This document shows positions 61,382-64,000 of a stretch of 64,000 bases of DNA, one piece after another. Source of the DNA: JAHECW01 sp964641415 (GTDB lineage: Bacteria; Acidobacteriota; Thermoanaerobaculia; Thermoanaerobaculales; Sulfomarinibacteraceae); contig CAZXMW010000012.1 in the NCBI GenBank assembly GCA_964641415.1, positions 22,519 to 86,518 of the forward strand, read 5' to 3'. Under the pieces are notes generated by a model. The model made no database searches. It was given only the letters and a program-made list of their open reading frames with translations, and was not told the origin of the DNA. Each line of letters opens with the position of its first letter. Positions within the stretch are counted from its first letter, which is position 1. A program made the translations under genes and the position numbers.

Positions 61382-62233
61382 ATGAGGATCGCGTTGGTCC
61401 AGCAGCCCGCGACCCGTGACCGTGACGACAACCTTCGCCGCGGGCTCGGTGCGCTGCGCCGGGCGGCGGCCGAGGGCGCCCGGTTGGTCTGTTTCTCAGA
61501 GCTCGCCTTCGACTGGTTTCATCCCCAGCGCCGGGCCCGCGACGGATTCGAGGCCCTCGCTGAGCCGGTACCGGGGCCGATCACCGATGCCGTTGCGGCG
61601 GTCGCCCGCGAGCTCGGAGTCGTCGTTGTCCTCAACCTCTTCGAGCGCGATGGCGAGCGGTGCTACGACAGCTCGCCCGTGATGGACGCGGACGGGGCGC
61701 TGCTCGGCCGAGCTCGGATGCTGCACATCACCGACTACGAGGGCTTCCACGAGCGGGGGTATTACACGCCCGGCGACACCGGGGCGCCGGTCTTCAACAC
61801 TGCCGCCGGTCGTCTCGGGGTCGCGATCTGCTATGACCGTCACTTCCCCGAGCAGATGCGCGCCCTGGCTCTCGCCGGCGCCGAGGTGGTGGCTGTGCCG
61901 CAGGCGGGAGCGGTGGGGGAGTGGCCCGACGGCCTGTACGAAGCCGAGCTTCGGGTGGCGGCGTTCCAGAACGGTTTCTTCACGGCGCTGTGCAACCGGG
62001 TCGGCCCGGAAGACCGCCTGGTGTTCGCCGGTGAGTCGTTCATCTGCGCCCCTGACGGCCGGGTCGTCGCGCGCGCCGAAACCGGCGTCGAGCAGCTCCT
62101 GGTCGCGAATCTCGACCTGGGAGAGGTCGACCGTTCCGCCGCGAAGCGGCTGTTTCTCCCCGACCGCCGGCCGGAGCTCTACTCGGAGTGGTTCGGCGCC
62201 GCGGCGCCGGGCGCGGTGACAGACGACGCCTGA
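61382..62233 (+). CDS. Nitrilase-superfamily amidase with altered catalytic lysine
   Basis: 283 residues of the carbon-nitrogen hydrolase fold. Glu40 (CFSELAFDWF) and Cys150 (VAICYDRHFPE) are in place. At the normal lysine position the sequence reads LGRARMLHI, where N-carbamoylputrescine and beta-ureidopropionase types have RKMHI; by alignment the lysine is Met113. Downstream GYYTPGD fits the family. The protein could be inactive, bind a ligand, or use a different residue. ATG 61382 follows ggaggtggt. Its last 55 bases overlap the glycoside hydrolase gene on the other strand. Confidence 0.82.
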   Translation: MRIALVQQPATRDRDDNLRRGLGALRRAAAEGARLVCFSELAFDWFHPQRRARDGFEALAEPVPGPITDAVAAVARELGVVVVLNLFERDGERCYDSSPVMDADGALLGRARMLHITDYEGFHERGYYTPGDTGAPVFNTAAGRLGVAICYDRHFPEQMRALALAGAEVVAVPQAGAVGEWPDGLYEAELRVAAFQNGFFTALCNRVGPEDRLVFAGESFICAPDGRVVARAETGVEQLLVANLDLGEVDRSAAKRLFLPDRRPELYSEWFGAAAPGAVTDDA

Positions 62234-63945
62234 GCAGCCCCCGGCCCGGTCAGCCGCGGCAGCTCGTCGGCCGGAGGTCCGACCACAATCGGCCGAACCC
62301 GGCCACCGGGTGCTCGCGGTCCCGGCTGACCGATTGAGACGGCGGCTGCTGCCGACACCGCCTCGCCGAACGAGTTGGTCACCCGGCACCGATAGAACGC
62401 AGCGGCTGTGGACGACGATGCCTGAACGAGGAGAGTCGGAGTCGAGGCGCCGTCATACGGGCCGCCGTCATCGAGCGGCACGCCGTTTCGCAGCCACCGG
62501 TAGGCGAGCGGTTCGGCGCCCGTAGCCGTGACCCGGAGCATGCCGACGGCGCCGGCTGCGAGCATGAGATCCACGGGGTGTTTGATGAAGGACGGTGGCG
62601 TATCGGGAACCAGCTCGACCTTCCGGTAGACCGCGTCGCCGAACCGCCACGCGTCTTCGCGTCCGAGACGGGCGAGTAGAGCGGGCGCCTCGCCGATTCC
62701 CTTGACAGCGCCGCCCGGTGCGGTGATGACAACGGTGAAGGTGCGCTCCTCACCGGGTTTGACAACCTCGTCCGCTCCGAGCTGCCCGACCTCCACGAGC
62801 CAGCCTACGGAGTCGATCTCGACCACGAGCCGGGTTCCTTCATCCGACGACCATGGGGTCGTCCCGGTGTTGGTGAAGGACAGCCCGGAGTCAACGACCA
62901 TCCCTGGGCTGAAGTAGCGGGGAAGATCGATCGCCGACAGCTCGGCGTCGTCGACCCGGGCGCCGGCGATGAAGTCCGCGTAGGTGGTGGAGCCGAGCTT
63001 CGGTTCGAACTCCGGGGGTCCCTCGAGGAGTCCGAAGCTGTACTGGGACGGTGGTGGCGCATCGGCCATCTCGTAGAAGAACACGCGGTCGACCCAGCTG
63101 CGATCGCCTCGCGTCGGCGACATCCACTGGTTCAGCAGGTCGCTGACGAAGCTCGCCTGCCGGATCTCGCCCCAACGATCGCTCTCGACGCCGGTTTCGG
63201 TCAGCCAGAACGGCCGGTTCTTCCAGCCGGCCTCGTCGAGCACCCGCCGAACCGACGGCGGGTCGAAGGGAAGCGGGCCGCCGTCCTCGAGATCCGAGGT
63301 CACGTCCCACGCTCGGCCGTCGCTCGGGTAGACGTGGTGAGTGACGACGTCGAGACGGTCGCCGACCGAGCTGACGACGTCGTCGAGCCAGTCGTCCCAG
63401 TTGCCGCTGCTCAGGTGCGCGAGGTCAGGGGCGCCGACGAGCGCAGACGGATCGGCAAGCCGGATCGACTCGATCGCCGGCAGCAGGATGAGATCGATGT
63501 ACTGCCGCCGCGAGCCCTGCCAGAACCGTTCCAGATTGGGCTCATTCCAGGGGCCCCACGCGTCGATTCGACCGGCGTAGCGCGCCGCCGCCAGATAGCA
63601 CAGCTCACGCCACTCGGCGGGATCGTCGGGGACACCGGAGAACTCGGCGCCCGAGGTTGCCCAGGCCGGAGTCGCGCCCATCCCGGCGTAGATTCGCAAA
63701 CCCCGCGCCGTCAATCGGTCGACCAGCGCGTCGTACACCGCCCAGTCGTAGAGGTCGCGCTCCGGCTCGACGATCGACCAGAGAAAATCGATCCGGACCC
63801 ACTCGATACCGGCCGCGCCGATGCGGTCGGTCAGCGCATCGGACGGGATGTGTGCGTTGACACCGAAACCCGTGGCCCCGGCCGTGACCGCGAACAGCGG
63901 CACCAGGATCAGCAGGGAGAACGTCGAACGGATCGCAAATTTCAT
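62179..63945 (-). CDS. Secreted glycoside hydrolase with Ig-like domain
   Basis: 588 residues. Signal peptide (FAIRSTFSLLILVPLFAVTAGA). A TIM-barrel of clan A type follows: WNEPN holds the acid/base glutamate and LTETG the nucleophile, as in GH39/GH5-like enzymes. A middle beta-domain follows, then a C-terminal immunoglobulin-like module (RWLRNGVPLDDGG...YRCRVTNSFGEA). The exact family and sugar are not clear. ATG 63945 is chosen over 63990 because it begins the signal peptide and aggaa lies close. It ends inside the nitrilase-family gene. Confidence 0.8.
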   Translation of the reverse strand: MKFAIRSTFSLLILVPLFAVTAGATGFGVNAHIPSDALTDRIGAAGIEWVRIDFLWSIVEPERDLYDWAVYDALVDRLTARGLRIYAGMGATPAWATSGAEFSGVPDDPAEWRELCYLAAARYAGRIDAWGPWNEPNLERFWQGSRRQYIDLILLPAIESIRLADPSALVGAPDLAHLSSGNWDDWLDDVVSSVGDRLDVVTHHVYPSDGRAWDVTSDLEDGGPLPFDPPSVRRVLDEAGWKNRPFWLTETGVESDRWGEIRQASFVSDLLNQWMSPTRGDRSWVDRVFFYEMADAPPPSQYSFGLLEGPPEFEPKLGSTTYADFIAGARVDDAELSAIDLPRYFSPGMVVDSGLSFTNTGTTPWSSDEGTRLVVEIDSVGWLVEVGQLGADEVVKPGEERTFTVVITAPGGAVKGIGEAPALLARLGREDAWRFGDAVYRKVELVPDTPPSFIKHPVDLMLAAGAVGMLRVTATGAEPLAYRWLRNGVPLDDGGPYDGASTPTLLVQASSSTAAAFYRCRVTNSFGEAVSAAAAVSIGQPGPRAPGGRVRPIVVGPPADELPRLTGPGAAQASSVTAPGAAAPNHSE

Positions 63946-63973
63946 TTCCTGCGTCTCCGGTTGCTTAAGGTCA

Positions 63974-64000
63974 TGGTATAATTCAGCCATAAACGGAGGT
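63974..64000 (+). promoter_or_regulatory. Extended -10 promoter and ribosome-binding site of the next gene
   Basis: TG-G-TATAAT (63974-63982) is a full-consensus extended -10. It is followed 13 bases later by ggaggt (63995-64000), so a plus-strand gene should start just past the right edge with a very short leader. Confidence 0.55.

Overview
The window is high-GC bacterial chromosome, about two thirds G+C by eye, densely coded on both strands. It most resembles a free-living, aerobic, Gram-negative heterotroph. The gene mix points to Acidobacteriota or a similar deep soil or marine lineage: an ole head-to-head hydrocarbon cluster, 2-oxoglutarate dehydrogenase, several large secreted peptidases, an SxtJ/DUF5989 pair, a type A RNase P RNA, and many short palindromic interspersed repeats. 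That placement is inference. No 16S rRNA or other phylogenetic marker lies in the window, and I found no tRNA, CRISPR array, transposase or phage gene.

Layout. 1-3140: end of an olefin (ole) cluster with the oleB tail, oleC and oleD. 3346-4356: malate dehydrogenase with an intrinsic terminator. 4496-8200 (minus): an orphan response regulator and a periplasmic tricorn-type S41 protease. 8385-11661: a phosphonate-type ABC transporter. 12048-16976 (minus): three tandem membrane-fusion adaptors and one MacB/FtsX permease, with no ATPase beside them. 17078-22595 (minus): sucA-sucB-lpdA. 23011-30407 (minus): a diguanylate cyclase, a YgfK-like iron-sulfur flavoprotein, a cyclic amidohydrolase and SsnA, which resembles part of the purine/selenium-dependent molybdenum hydroxylase locus. 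30697-36761: phosphofructokinase, two hypothetical genes, a DapA-family aldolase, a quinone oxidoreductase and an M29 aminopeptidase.

36858-43424 is a plus-strand block that deserves the closest look. It holds a ClpX-like AAA+ protein without the usual pore or ClpP loops, an FHA-GAF-Fis regulator without a sigma-54 AAA+ domain, the RNase P RNA with a clear promoter and hairpin, an LD-carboxypeptidase overlapping a cNMP-binding/FHA protein, and recG. 43636-50266 has an aminotransferase, a sugar dehydrogenase remnant cut off at a repeat, a glutamate-cysteine-ligase-like/M20 peptidase fusion, an AIM24 protein and YedK/HMCES. 50485-55410 runs phosphomannomutase, carbamoyltransferase, SxtJ-like, DUF5989 and an AI-2E family permease. 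55520-63945 has M14 and M4 metallopeptidases, a nitrilase-family protein with an altered active site, and a secreted glycoside hydrolase.

The intergenic DNA carries several repeat families: a long-palindrome element of about 150 bp (two full copies, one arm), a separate 180-bp inverted-repeat element, a scattered GCGAAGACGC-type palindrome, and degenerate CCGTNT hexamer arrays after gene ends. Three start regions (mdh, rnpB and the gene beyond the right edge) share an extended -10 (TG-N-TATTCT or TG-N-TATAAT).
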